From: DASZPL01 sp035550315
GTDB taxonomy: Bacteria > Actinomycetota > Actinomycetes > JAFAQI01
Assembly (NCBI GenBank): GCA_035550315.1
Contig: DASZPL010000050.1
Coordinates: 1-29,673, forward strand
Length of the DNA: 29,673 bases
Reading direction: 5' to 3'
The position numbers and the translations under genes were made by a program. The notes under the pieces were generated by a model, which saw only the letters and a list, made by a program, of their open reading frames with translations, had not been told where the DNA came from and searched no databases. How positions within the stretch are numbered: the stretch's first letter is position 1; each line of letters starts with the position of its first letter. This document shows positions 14,867 to 24,703 of the stretch, in pieces.

Positions 14867-16298
14867 CGGCGCCCCCCTCGACGAGAGCGGCGCCGCCACT
14901 GCGCGGATCACTGGCGACCGTCCATCGCCCGCGCGTGCACGCGGCGACCTGCAACCCGCCGCCCACCGACTCCATTCGGCGCACGGCGTAGCCGGCGACC
15001 CGGTCTCGGTTCGACCACTCGATGCCGGGCTCGGCGAACATGAACCACTCCTGGCCGATGCCGCCCGGCACGCCGAACCGGTCGCCTTCGGGGCAGACGA
15101 ACCAGCGCGGCCCGGTGGCGACCGCCGGCGCGTCGGCGCCCAGCCGGAACCGTTGCGCCGACTGGGCGAGCCACTGCACCTGGCGGTCGCCGCCCGGCGT
15201 CGCGACCATCATGGTGCGGTCGCCGTCGCGCAGCAGGGCGGCGCTCAACGTGTGCGGCAGCACCGCGCCGGGCTGCGGGTTGGCAGCCGGCAGGTCGGCT
15301 CGGGTCGACAGCGACGTGCCGACCCGATTGCCGAACGCGACGCCGCTGTCACCGGCGACCCAGCCGCTGCCGAACTGCACGCCCGCCAGGCTGTGTACGA
15401 CGGCCGCCACGCCGACGCCGTCGGTGGCGACGCTCGCGGCCGTACCCGGTACGCCGACGACGCAGCGGTCGGTCAGTTCGCGTTCGATGACGTTGGCCGT
15501 CGCCTCCGCGAACGCGTCACTGCCAGGGTCGGCGTCGGCGGGCGCCGCCGCCACCAACCGCGGGACGATGCCGCCCTGGCTGGGCGCGCCGGGCACGGCG
15601 ACCGTGAGGTCGGGGAAGGTGTGGACCGAGGCCGGCGTCTCGGCGGCCTGCACGGCGGCGAGGTCCTCGGTCGAGAGGTAGCCACCGGCCTCGGCGGCGG
15701 CCTTGACCAGCTCCTGACCGAGCTGCCCGTCGTACAGCTCCAGGGCGCCGTGCTCGGCGATCCGCTCCAGCGTGCGACCCAGCGGCCGGCAGGCGACCGA
15801 ATCGCCGGCGGCCGGCGGGTTGGGTTGCTCGAGGAACGCGGCGAGCGCGGCGCCGTGCCCGCGGTCGACGACGCTGGCATAGCTCTTCGCCATCCACGGC
15901 GTCACCGCGTGACCGGACGACCGCGCGATCGCCGGCACCAGCAACTCCTGCCACGACAGCCGTCCCGCCGCGCGCCACGCCGCGTGGGCGCCGGCGAGTG
16001 CGCCGGGCACGACCGCCGCGGTCGGGCCGCTCGCCGTGATCGGGCCCTCGACCGGGAAGCCCAGCGGCACCCGCGACCAGCCGCCGAAGACGGTGACGTC
16101 GTCACCGTCGGCGTACATCAGGAACAGGTCGCCGCCGGGCCCGCACAGCGGGCCGTTGACGACCCACTGGGTGAACGCCATCGCCAGCGCAGCGTCGACG
16201 GCGGAGCCGCCGGCGGCGAGCGCCTCCAGGCCGACCTGCGCAGCTTCTGGATGTCCCGATGCGACGGCTCTAACGGCAGTTGTCTCGGCAGCGGCCAC
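14859..16298 (-). CDS. Gamma-glutamyltransferase-like Ntn-hydrolase family protein
   Basis: The 479-residue product resembles gamma-glutamyltransferases: HPEAAQVGLEALAAGGSAVDAALAMAF (16-42), CGPGGDLFLMY (52-62), EDLAAVQAAE (211-220), the glycine-rich GVQFGSGWVAGDSGVAFGNR (306-325) and ATPGGDRQVQ (366-375). The nucleophile region is GTAASVATDG: Thr286 is in the right place, but the usual Thr-Thr-His reads Thr-Ala-Ala, so self-processing or specificity may differ. There is no signal peptide, so it would be cytoplasmic, unlike most GGTs. The GTG at 16298 overlaps the previous stop by one base (TAGTG). Role: hydrolysis or transfer on a gamma-glutamyl or related amide, inferred from family only. 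Confidence 0.75.
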   Translation of the reverse strand: MAAAETTAVRAVASGHPEAAQVGLEALAAGGSAVDAALAMAFTQWVVNGPLCGPGGDLFLMYADGDDVTVFGGWSRVPLGFPVEGPITASGPTAAVVPGALAGAHAAWRAAGRLSWQELLVPAIARSSGHAVTPWMAKSYASVVDRGHGAALAAFLEQPNPPAAGDSVACRPLGRTLERIAEHGALELYDGQLGQELVKAAAEAGGYLSTEDLAAVQAAETPASVHTFPDLTVAVPGAPSQGGIVPRLVAAAPADADPGSDAFAEATANVIERELTDRCVVGVPGTAASVATDGVGVAAVVHSLAGVQFGSGWVAGDSGVAFGNRVGTSLSTRADLPAANPQPGAVLPHTLSAALLRDGDRTMMVATPGGDRQVQWLAQSAQRFRLGADAPAVATGPRWFVCPEGDRFGVPGGIGQEWFMFAEPGIEWSNRDRVAGYAVRRMESVGGGLQVAACTRGRWTVASDPRSGGAALVEGGADV

Positions 16299-16699
16299 TA
16301 CGCGAAGACGCTCGCTCCGGCCATCGCCGCGATCTCGTCCTGGTCGGGGATCCCGCCGCTCGCGCCGACGGCGCCGACCAGCTCGCCGTCGCGGAACAGT
16401 GGGACGGCGCCCTTGCCCACGACGTAGTTGCCGAGGCCGATGACGCTCTGCGCGAAGAACGGCCGCTGCGCCCAGCCCTGCTCGCGGTCGGCCGAGGTCT
16501 TGCCGAACGCCGCCGACGTCCGTGCCTTGCGCCAGGCGATCTCCGAGACGATCCACGGTGCGTCGTCGGCCCGCTCGAAGGCGACGATCTGGCCGGCGTA
16601 GTCGACGACGGCAATCGCCATGCCGACGCCCTGCTCCTTCGCCGACTCGAGCCCGGCACGGATGATCGCGCGAGCTTCCTCTAAGCGAATCTTCGACAT
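16298..16699 (-). CDS. GlcG/HbpS (DUF336) family haem-binding-like protein
   Basis: The 133-residue product matches the GlcG/HbpS family: LEEARAIIRAGLESAKEQGVGMAIAVVDYAGQ at the N-terminus, RADDAPWIVSEIAWRKARTSAAF in the middle, and the GAVPLFRDGELVGAVGASGG signature (97-116). It lacks the secretion signal found in extracellular HbpS, so it is probably cytoplasmic, like members encoded with aldehyde or diol metabolism genes. Its function there is not settled. AAAGGAA lies 11 bases before the ATG at 16699. The 21-base gap to the aldehyde dehydrogenase is the longest inside the enzyme part of the operon. Confidence 0.85.
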   Translation of the reverse strand: MSKIRLEEARAIIRAGLESAKEQGVGMAIAVVDYAGQIVAFERADDAPWIVSEIAWRKARTSAAFGKTSADREQGWAQRPFFAQSVIGLGNYVVGKGAVPLFRDGELVGAVGASGGIPDQDEIAAMAGASVFA

Positions 16700-16720
16700 C
16701 TGTGTTGGTTCCTTTCGGCG

Positions 16721-18147
16721 TTACGCGGTGGGGCGGCGAAGGTAGACCGCCTTTTTCTTGGTGAAGAAGTCGAGCGACACCTCGCCGCCCTCGCCCGGGC
16801 CGACGCCGGAGTGCCCCCATCCCCGCAGCGGGATGTGGAACGGCGTCCCGGTCAGCGGGACGTTGACCTTCACCAGGCCGGCGTTGGCCCGCGACCAGAA
16901 CGTCTTGGCGACCTCGAGGTCGTTGGTCACGATGCCGGCGGTCAGGCCGTAGGCGGTGGCGTTCGCCTGGTCGATCGCTTCCTCGATCGAGCCGACGGTC
17001 TCGATCGTGATGACCGGACCGAAGATCTCCTCTTCGATCAGCTCGCCGCCAGCCGGATTGACCAGCAGCGTCGGCGACATCCGGCCGTCGCCCCAGTCGG
17101 CGTCGACGACCTCGCTGACCTGGTCGCGGTTGCGGGCGATGGTGTCGCGGATCTTGTCGAACTCGCTGGTGGACGACAGGATGCCGTACTCCCCGGCCGG
17201 TGCACTGTCGATCCGCTCGCGCAGCCGGTCGAGCAGCCGCGGCGCGATCGACTCGTGCACCAGCAGCCGGCCGCAGGAGGTGCAGATCTGGCCGTTGTTG
17301 CGGAACGACGAGGCCCACACGACGTCGGTCGCCAGGTCGAGGTCGGCGTCCGCCCAGACGACCAGCGCGTTCTTGCCGCCGAGCTCGGCTTGGAACGGCA
17401 CCTCGACCGGCAGCAGCTGGCGGATCACTTCGGCGGTCGGGTAGGAACCGGTGAGGCTGACGCCGCCCAGCCGGGGGTCGCGGAACAGCGCCTCCTGGAT
17501 GACGCTGCTCTGGCCAAGGATGACGCTCATCACGCCGTCCGGCAGGCCCGCGTCGGCGAGCGTCCGGCCGATCGCGAGCCCGCACAGCCCGGCGTTGGTC
17601 GCCGGCTTGAACAGCACGGTATTGCCGGTCGACAGCGCCGCGGCAATCTTGCGCATCGGCAGCGTGAACGGGAAGTTCCACGGCGTGATCAGCGCGACAA
17701 CGCCGAGCGGTTCGACGATGGTGAAGACATCCTCGCCGGTGTCCGTCAACCACGCGTCGCCGGTCTTGCGGTACGGCGCTTGCGCGAAGTAGTCGAGGAT
17801 CGCGGCGCCCTTGCCGACCTCGGTCGCCGCCTCGCCGCGCGGCTTGCCCATCTCGTCGGAGATGATCGCGCCGATCTCCTCGGCACGTTCCCGGAACAAC
17901 GTGGCCGCGCGCTGCAGGATGCCGGCGCGCTCCGAGGGCAGCATCGCCTTCCAGGCCGGCAGCGCGGCGCTCGCCCGGTCGAACGCCGTCGTCACGTCGG
18001 CTGCGGACGCGCTCGCCACCCGACCGATGACGGCGGCGTTCTGCCGGGAGGTCAGCTCCAACGTCGGGCCGCCGCCACCGACCGGCTCGCCGGCCAGCAG
18101 GATGCCGTACTCCGGCGGCTGATCGACCGAGATCGTCTCGAGGAGAG

Positions 18148-18151
<4 letters not shown>
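16721..18151 (-). CDS. NAD(P)+-dependent aldehyde dehydrogenase
   Basis: The 476-residue product is a standard ALDH. It has ITPWNFP with Asn159, FKPA with Lys182 for cofactor binding, ELGGKN with general-base Glu256, NNGQICTSCGR with catalytic Cys290, and EEEIFGPV near 380. It oxidises an aldehyde or semialdehyde to the acid. The general look is of the short-chain semialdehyde group, but the substrate is not decidable. ATG 18151 is chosen because it overlaps the ATPase stop (ATGA) and has GGAGGAA just before it. A very long open frame continues upstream but only as an antisense-type shadow of the ABC genes. Confidence 0.9.
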
Positions 18152-19232
<1,081 letters not shown>

Positions 19233-19236
<4 letters not shown>

Positions 19237-20252
19237 CGTGTGTCCCCCGTGCGCTTCCAACACGCCACCCAGCGGCGGTCTCCGACTTGCAACAGCTCGG
19301 GCACCTCGTGGGTGCAGCGGTCACCGGCCTCACTGCACCGCGGGCTGAACGGGCAGCCCGGGACGGCGTCGGCGTGCGGCGCCGGATCGCCGGCGATCGA
19401 CGACAGCCGGTCGCGGACCGTGTCGACCCGCGGCGACGACGCGATCAGGCCGGCACTGTAGGGATGCAGCGGATCGGCGAACATCGACTCCACCGGCGAC
19501 CGCTCGACGATCCGCCCGGCGTACATCACCTGCACCCGGTCGCAGAACTCGGCGACCACGCCGAGGTCGTGCGTAATCATCATGACCGCGACGTCGAGCT
19601 CTTTGGACAGGTTGCTCAGCAGCTGCAGGATCTGCGCCTGGATGGTGACGTCGAGGGCGGTCGTCGGCTCGTCGGCGATCAGCAGCTTCGGCTCGGCCGC
19701 CAGCGCGATGGCGATCATGACGCGCTGCCGCATGCCGCCGGAGAACTCGAACGGGAACTGCTTCAGCCGTTCCTGTGGCGACGGGATGCCGACTAGCTCG
19801 AGCAGCTCGAGTGCGCGCAGCTTGGCCTCGGCCCGGGTCTTGCCGAGCCGCTTGGTGAGCACCTCGCAGATCTGCCGCTCGACGGTCATCAGCGCGGTCA
19901 GCGACGACATCGGGTCCTGGAAGATCATCGCGATCTCCCGGCCACGGACCGACTCCGCGACGCCTGGCTCGGCGAGGTCGCGACCACACCAGCGGACGGT
20001 GCCGCCGACGATCCGCCCGGGTGCCTGCACGAGCCCCATCGCCGCAAGCGCCGTCACGCTCTTGCCTGAGCCGGACTCCCCCACCACGCCGATCCGCTCG
20101 CGGGCGCCGACGTTCATGGTCACGCCTTTGACGCCGTAGATCGGACCGCCGCGGGTCGGGAAGGCGACCGACAGGTTGTCGATCTCGAGCAGGCGGTCGG
20201 GGCGGCCGGTCGGCTCGACGCCGCCGGTCGCCTGCGCAGCAGCCGTGGTCAT
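19233..20252 (-). CDS. Peptide-type ABC transporter ATPase (DppD/OppD-like)
   Basis: The 339-residue product has Walker A GESGSGKS (58-65), the Q-loop IFQDPMSSL (110-118), the signature SGGMRQR (171-177), Walker B LLIADEP (190-196) and the H-loop MMITHD. The C-terminal oligo_HPY extension carries CPFSPRCSEAGDRC, a likely iron-sulfur or metal site shared with DppD proteins. It is the partner of the 18148-19236 ATPase. The ATG at 20252 overlaps the permease stop (ATGA). The longer open frame to 20969 is an antisense-type shadow of the permease. Confidence 0.9.
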
Positions 20253-21205
20253 CCCGCCACCTTTGCCAGCTCGTCGAGTTGCTTGCCGAACCGACGCTCG
20301 CGTTGCTTCGGGTCGGCGTAGATCCGCAGCCAGCTGGCCAGCAGGTTCGCGCTCAGCACGGTGAGGCAGATCGTGATGCCGGGGATCGCGACCAGCCAGC
20401 CGTCGGTCGTCAGGTAGTCCTGTCCCTGGCCGATGATCAGCCCCCACGACGACTCGGGCGGCTGCACGCCGTAGCCGAGGAACGACAGCGATGCTTCCGC
20501 CAGGATGATGCGGGCGAACTCCAGGACGAGCAGCGTCAGCACCGGCGAGGCGATGTTCGGGATGATGTGCCGGATCATGATGCGGAACGACTTGACCCCG
20601 GAGATCTCGGCGGCCTCGATGTACTCGCTGGATTTCACGCCGAGCACGAGGCCGCGCACGATTCGCGCGTAGACCAGCCAGCCGTTGATGGCGAGCACGA
20701 TCACCAGCAACTTCACGCTCGGGCCGATGGTGTAGAGGATGATCAGCGCCAGCAGCAAGCCGGGGAACGCGAGCTGGGTGTCGGCGAACCGCATGATGAT
20801 CCGGTCGGCCCAGCCGCCGAAGTACCCCGAGATCAGGCCCATGAAGACACCGAGACTGCCGGCCAGGGCGACGACCGAGCACGCGACGATCATCGTCACC
20901 CGGGCACCGAAGAGCATCCGGCTGAACAGATCGCGGCCGAGCTGGTCGGTGCCCAGTGGGTGGTTCCAATGGCCACCGAAGAAGACCGGCCGCGCCAACC
21001 GGTTGGCGAGGTCCTGGGAATTCGGGTCATGCGGAGCGATCAGCCCCGCGAAGATCGCGCACAGTACGACGATCAGCAGGAAGAGCGCGCCCGCCAGCCC
21101 GGTGCCCGAGTGCGCCAGCTCGCGCAGGAAGTTGCGGCCCTTGGCGGCGGCCGACGGGGTGACGTCGACGGCCGCCGGCTGTAGCAGCGCTTCGACCTCG
21201 GTCAT
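20249..21205 (-). CDS. Peptide-type ABC transporter permease (DppC-like)
   Basis: The 318-residue membrane protein has the N-terminal OppC-type helix (about 38-56), the HPLGTDQLGRDLFSRMLFGAR motif conserved in DppC permeases, and five further helices. The EAA loop, EYIEAAEISGVKSFRIMIRHIIPN, contacts the ATPases. It pairs with the permease at 21202-22128. The C-terminus after YADPKQRER is cytoplasmic and charged. Both junctions are ATGA overlaps. Confidence 0.9.
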   Translation of the reverse strand: MTEVEALLQPAAVDVTPSAAAKGRNFLRELAHSGTGLAGALFLLIVVLCAIFAGLIAPHDPNSQDLANRLARPVFFGGHWNHPLGTDQLGRDLFSRMLFGARVTMIVACSVVALAGSLGVFMGLISGYFGGWADRIIMRFADTQLAFPGLLLALIILYTIGPSVKLLVIVLAINGWLVYARIVRGLVLGVKSSEYIEAAEISGVKSFRIMIRHIIPNIASPVLTLLVLEFARIILAEASLSFLGYGVQPPESSWGLIIGQGQDYLTTDGWLVAIPGITICLTVLSANLLASWLRIYADPKQRERRFGKQLDELAKVAG

Positions 21206-22128
21206 GCCGTCGCCTCGATCCGCGGATCGATCACGGCGTAGAGGATGTCGGTGATCAGGTTGACGAGCACGATCAGTGCCGCCGTGACGATGACGATCGC
21301 CTGCAGCACGACGAGGTCCTGCTCGTTCAGTGCATCGACGGTCAGGAACCCGAGGCCGGGCCAGGCGAAGACCACCTCGACCACGACCGTGTAGCCGGCC
21401 AGCATCCGGGCGTATTCGAAGCTGGCCTGCGTCATCACGGTCACCAGGCAGTGACGTAGTGCGTGATGGAAGATCCGGTGGAAGCCACCCATCCCCTTCG
21501 ACCGCGCGGTGAGGATGTAGGGCTGGTCAAGCTCGTCGATCATCGAACTGCGCATCAGCTGGGCGATCTTGCCGGCGGTCGGAAGCGCAAGCGCCAGCGC
21601 CGGCAACACGATCGAGGTGGCTTGTAAGTTGCCGGACGTCGGGAACCAGTTGAGTTTCACCCCGAAGATCAGCACCAGCATGAAGCCGAGCCAGAACTGC
21701 GGCGCGCTCAGGCCGAGCAACGAGACCGTGGTCGTGGCGCGGTCGAGCCGCGACCCGGGCCGCAGCGCCGCGATGATCCCGAGCGGCATCGCGATCAGCA
21801 GCGCCACGACGATCGCCACGGAGTCGAGCAGCAGTGTGGCCGGCACGTGACTCCAGACCAAGCCAATGGCGCTCTGACCCTGCAAGAAGAAGGAGTCGCC
21901 GAAGTTGAGGTGGAGCAACTGCCAGAGGTAGTGCCCGTACTGCGAGAGCAGCGGGTGGTTCAAGCCGAGGTAGGCGAGCGTGTCGATCCGCTGTTGCTTC
22001 GAGGCGTTGAGCGGCAGGAAGGCGAGCGCCGGGTCGGTGACGATCCGGGTGATCAGGAACACGGCGCTCGCCACGAGCAGCATGACGATCACGCCTTGCA
22101 GCAGCCGCTTGATGATGAACGTCACCAT
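21202..22128 (-). CDS. Peptide-type ABC transporter permease (DppB-like)
   Basis: The 308-residue membrane protein has the DppB N-terminus (FIIKRLLQGVIVMLLVASAVF as helix 1), a periplasmic region with YGHYLWQLLHLNFGDS, the DppB helices, an EAA loop (SSMIDELDQPYILTARSKGMG) and the end motif DILYAVIDPRIE. It is preceded by an 86-base gap containing a strong hairpin and an 11-base dyad CTGAC-T-GTCAG directly before its ATG. A GGAAGG lies rather far (15 bases) from the start, so initiation may be weak or coupled in some other way. Confidence 0.9.
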   Translation of the reverse strand: MVTFIIKRLLQGVIVMLLVASAVFLITRIVTDPALAFLPLNASKQQRIDTLAYLGLNHPLLSQYGHYLWQLLHLNFGDSFFLQGQSAIGLVWSHVPATLLLDSVAIVVALLIAMPLGIIAALRPGSRLDRATTTVSLLGLSAPQFWLGFMLVLIFGVKLNWFPTSGNLQATSIVLPALALALPTAGKIAQLMRSSMIDELDQPYILTARSKGMGGFHRIFHHALRHCLVTVMTQASFEYARMLAGYTVVVEVVFAWPGLGFLTVDALNEQDLVVLQAIVIVTAALIVLVNLITDILYAVIDPRIEATA

Positions 22129-22171
22129 CTGACTGTCAGGTCACCTTCCGCTGGGCTGGTGGTGGAGAACC

Positions 22172-22208
22172 GGTGGGTGCCGGCGTGACCCGCACGCCGG
22201 CACCCACC
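22172..22208 (-). terminator. Strong hairpin between binding-protein and permease genes
   Basis: A perfect 16-base-pair stem (22172-22187 with 22193-22208) closes a 5-base loop, starting 7 bases after the lipoprotein stop on the transcribed strand. No run of U follows the stem, so it is either a U-less actinobacterial terminator or an mRNA processing/stability structure. Either would leave more binding-protein message than permease message, as is usual for ABC importers. Confidence 0.75.
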
Positions 22209-22214
22209 CGAGGT

Positions 22215-23762
22215 TCAGCTGCCGAAGGACATGTCGTCGACCCGGAGGCCCCCGTCCAGCCACGGCGCGAAGTGCAGGTCACTCGACGCACCGTAGATGT
22301 CCTTGAGGTTCACCGTGAACAGGTCGACCGGGTCGGTCTGGCACCCGATCTGCAGTGCCTTCGCCAGGTCGGCGTTGCGGGTCGTCGTGTCCTTGTCGGT
22401 CGACGCCGCCTTCAACGCGTTGGTGACCGTGTTGTTGACGTAGCTCGACAACGACCCGTCCTTCGCGTAGTACGAGCTGATCTGGGACGCGTCCGACAGC
22501 TCGTTCGAGGCCGACACGAACGCCATGTCCGGCTGGTTCTGGCCGACCGTCTTGACGAACTGCGGGATGTAGGAGTTGAACGGGAAGATCTTCGGCTTGA
22601 TGTTCAGCCCGACGTCCTTGAGGTAGCCGAGGATTGCCTGCTCCATCTCGTTGTCCTTCAGCCACCGGCCGGTGACACCGAGGAAGGTGATCGGCTGACC
22701 GTTGTAGCCGGCGGCCTTCAACAGCGCCTTCGCCTTGGCCGGGTCATACGGGTAGGGCTGCAGGCTCGGGTCGAAGCCGGCGTCGTGCGAGTCCAGCGTC
22801 TGGCACTGCGCCACGGTGGCATAGCCACTGAACAGGTTCTTCGCCAGCGCCTCCTTGTCGACGGCGTAGTTGATCGCCTGCCGGACCCGCGGGTCCTTCA
22901 ACGGCCCGGCGTAGTTCTTCAACCGCACCACCGGGAACTCAAGGCCGCTTCGGCTCAGCACCTGCGGCACGCTCGAGGCCAGTTCCGGCGGGATGTTGGT
23001 CGCCAGCTGGATCTCGCCGGTCTTGAGCGCGGCGACCGCAGAGTTCGACTGACTGATGAAGCGGAACGTCGCCTGCGGAATCGTCGGCTTCGGGGTGCCC
23101 CAGTAGTTCGGGTTGGCCTTGATGACAACGTCCGTCCCGCGGTCCCAGCGGACGAACTCGTACGGCCCGGTGCCGATCGGATGGGAGGCGAAGCTCTTCT
23201 TCGACGCGGCGTTCGGCGGCACCATGTTGATCAGCGCGATCTGCGACTCGAACGTCGGATCGAATCCGTCGGTGGTGACGTTGAGCGTCGTCGCGTTGAT
23301 CGCCTTCGCGCTCTTGATGCCGTCGTACCGGCTGAGCTGGGCGGAGTTCAGCTTCGGGTCCAGGATCCGGTTGATCGAGTATGCCGCGGCCTGCGCGTTG
23401 AACGGCTCGCCGTCGGTGAAGGAGATGCCGGTGCGCAGCTTGAACTGCCAGACGGTCGAGCTCAGCTGCTTCGGCATCGACGCCGCCAGCAACGGATAGA
23501 TCGTGTTGTTGGTGTCGTTTCGGCGGTCCAGCAGCGTCTGGTTGATGTTGTCGGTGACGTCGAACTGCTGGCCGTCTTCCGCGGTCTGCGGGTCGAGCGT
23601 CGACGGCTCGTCCTGCAGCGCGATGACGATGTTCTTCGATGACGAGGACGTGTTGCCGCCGCCCCCACTGCTGCCACTGCCACATGCCGCAAGGCCGACC
23701 ACTAGCCCGCAGGTACTAACAGCGGCAATGGTCGTTCGCCAAGGGCGACTCGGACCGGTCAT
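22215..23762 (-). CDS. ABC transporter substrate-binding lipoprotein (SBP family 5, DppA/OppA-like)
   Basis: The 515-residue product starts with a lipoprotein signal: basic N-terminus (R6, R9), hydrophobic core, and lipobox LAAC with Cys27, followed by a Gly/Ser linker (28-43). The mature protein is a family-5 solute-binding protein (GISFTDGEPFNAQAAAYSINRI, GTGPYEFVRWDRG, DPRVRQAINYAVDKEAL, YPYDPAKAKALLKAAGY). Such proteins bind peptides, but also many other ligands, so the cluster's substrate need not be a peptide. It is the first gene of the 16-gene run, divergent from GntR-3. ATG 23762 fits the signal peptide length; the Shine-Dalgarno is weak (GGGATG). Confidence 0.92.
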   Translation of the reverse strand: MTGPSRPWRTTIAAVSTCGLVVGLAACGSGSSGGGGNTSSSSKNIVIALQDEPSTLDPQTAEDGQQFDVTDNINQTLLDRRNDTNNTIYPLLAASMPKQLSSTVWQFKLRTGISFTDGEPFNAQAAAYSINRILDPKLNSAQLSRYDGIKSAKAINATTLNVTTDGFDPTFESQIALINMVPPNAASKKSFASHPIGTGPYEFVRWDRGTDVVIKANPNYWGTPKPTIPQATFRFISQSNSAVAALKTGEIQLATNIPPELASSVPQVLSRSGLEFPVVRLKNYAGPLKDPRVRQAINYAVDKEALAKNLFSGYATVAQCQTLDSHDAGFDPSLQPYPYDPAKAKALLKAAGYNGQPITFLGVTGRWLKDNEMEQAILGYLKDVGLNIKPKIFPFNSYIPQFVKTVGQNQPDMAFVSASNELSDASQISSYYAKDGSLSSYVNNTVTNALKAASTDKDTTTRNADLAKALQIGCQTDPVDLFTVNLKDIYGASSDLHFAPWLDGGLRVDDMSFGS

Positions 23763-23798
23763 GTCACATCCCTGTCTGTGATGAATCGGCTGATGTCG

Positions 23799-23809
23799 AT
23801 GCGGTGCAT
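23799..23809. promoter_or_regulatory. Candidate GntR-3 operator (ATGC-GGT-GCAT)
   Basis: The 11-base inverted repeat ATGC-ggt-GCAT lies 37-47 bases upstream of the lipoprotein start and in the divergent gap with GntR-3. It differs from the TGTNTACA sites next to the other two GntR genes, as expected for a distinct recognition helix. It is short, so it may be chance. Confidence 0.35.
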
Positions 23810-23910
23810 ACCTGGGTCTGTTGGTCACGTCGACTCGGATAGCCGACGAGTACGCTTTGGCGAGCGAATTCCGGACGCCACGTGAGAAACCTGAGTCGCA
23901 GGAGCCTTCG

Positions 23911-24555
23911 TTGCCGCTCGAGCACCGACCCTTGCGTGAGGTCGTTGCCGACGAACTGCGACAGCTGATCATCGACGGCGAGCTCGCGCCGGGCGAACGG
24001 CTGGTCGAGGAGCGGCTCGCCGAGCGGCTGGGCGTCTCCCGCAACCCGATCCGCGAAGCGATTCGTTCGCTCGAGGCGATCGGGATGATCGAGGTGGTCC
24101 GCCGTCGCGGGGCCTACGTCGCGCAGCTCGACCCGTCCGACGTCCGGCTGATGCAGGAAGTCCGACTGGTGCTCGACCGCTGGATCGTGCAGGCGGCCGC
24201 GCTGCGCCACGACGGCGCCGACCTGCGTGCCATCGACGAATGCATCGCGCTCGGCCGGCAAGCCTCCGAGGCGGGCGACATCGTGCGCGCGGCGGAACAG
24301 CATCGCGCGTTCCACCTGGCGATCGAGACCGCGACCAAGAACCCCTACGCGACCTTGGCGATGAACGCGCTGCGCGCCCGGGCGGAGCTGGTGTTCGCGA
24401 TCATGGTGCACCACCGGGGGCCGGTCGCCTGGGACGACCACGAGGCGATCCGGGACGCGATCGCCCACCGCAACATCGAGCTGTCCGCGACCCTGATGAA
24501 CGCCCATCTCGACGAGGTGGTCGACCAGTTCGAGACGCAGGTCGCCGGCGAGTAG
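23911..24555 (+). CDS. GntR family regulator, FCD subfamily (GntR-3)
   Basis: The 214-residue product has a winged helix-turn-helix (about 6-70; LAERLGVSRNPIREAIRSLEAIGM) and an FCD effector domain with FH, DHEAI and AHL histidine positions. It differs clearly from GntR-1 and GntR-2. The start is uncertain: TTG at 23911 has GGAG 6 bases upstream and puts the DNA-binding domain at the N-terminus as in relatives; TTG at 23857 or 23821 would add 18 or 30 residues. It is divergent from the transporter operon and is its most likely regulator. Its ligand is probably a pathway carboxylate. Confidence 0.82.
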   Translation: MPLEHRPLREVVADELRQLIIDGELAPGERLVEERLAERLGVSRNPIREAIRSLEAIGMIEVVRRRGAYVAQLDPSDVRLMQEVRLVLDRWIVQAAALRHDGADLRAIDECIALGRQASEAGDIVRAAEQHRAFHLAIETATKNPYATLAMNALRARAELVFAIMVHHRGPVAWDDHEAIRDAIAHRNIELSATLMNAHLDEVVDQFETQVAGE

Positions 24556-24593
24556 TCGCCGTCGCACGGTCGCCAAGGCCACTCCACTTCCCG

Positions 24594-24609
24594 AGGTTCC
24601 GTGGAACCT
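24594..24609. promoter_or_regulatory. 16-base inverted repeat AGGTTCC-GT-GGAACCT
   Basis: Perfect 7-base arms separated by two bases lie 38 bases after GntR-3 ends and 13 bases before the TGTTTACA site upstream of GntR-2. The tight centre and lack of a following T-run favour a protein-binding site over a terminator, though a weak terminator of GntR-3 is possible. Confidence 0.45.
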
Positions 24610-24622
24610 ACCGAGACTGGCG

Positions 24623-24634
24623 ATTGTTTACAAT
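24623..24634. promoter_or_regulatory. Putative GntR/FCD operator ATTGT-TT-ACAAT
   Basis: A perfect inverted repeat of 5-base arms around TT lies about 70 bases before the GntR-2 start. Its core TGTTTACA matches TGTATACA at 3980 and TGTATACT at 28283. The right arm forms a good -10 hexamer, TACAAT (24629-24634), so a bound regulator would block the promoter. The rest of the 148-base gap also has a smaller dyad, CACA-ttc-TGTG, at 24643-24653. Confidence 0.6.
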
Positions 24635-24703
24635 AGGCAGTACACATTCTGTGATGGATGTAGCACGATCGTTACCCAGCACCCCGACGAGGAGGCAGAG
24701 CGC

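Noticed and set aside
14859..17753. A 964-codon open frame apparently joining the GGT-like protein to a long N-terminal part
   Set aside because: Only the last 479 codons have family features; the upstream part is Arg/Pro-rich and lies out of frame over the clear HbpS and aldehyde dehydrogenase genes. It is an open frame caused by high GC.
22173..23642. A 489-codon plus-strand frame opposite the binding-protein gene
   Set aside because: Arg/Val/Gly-rich with no family features; the minus-strand lipoprotein is unmistakable.
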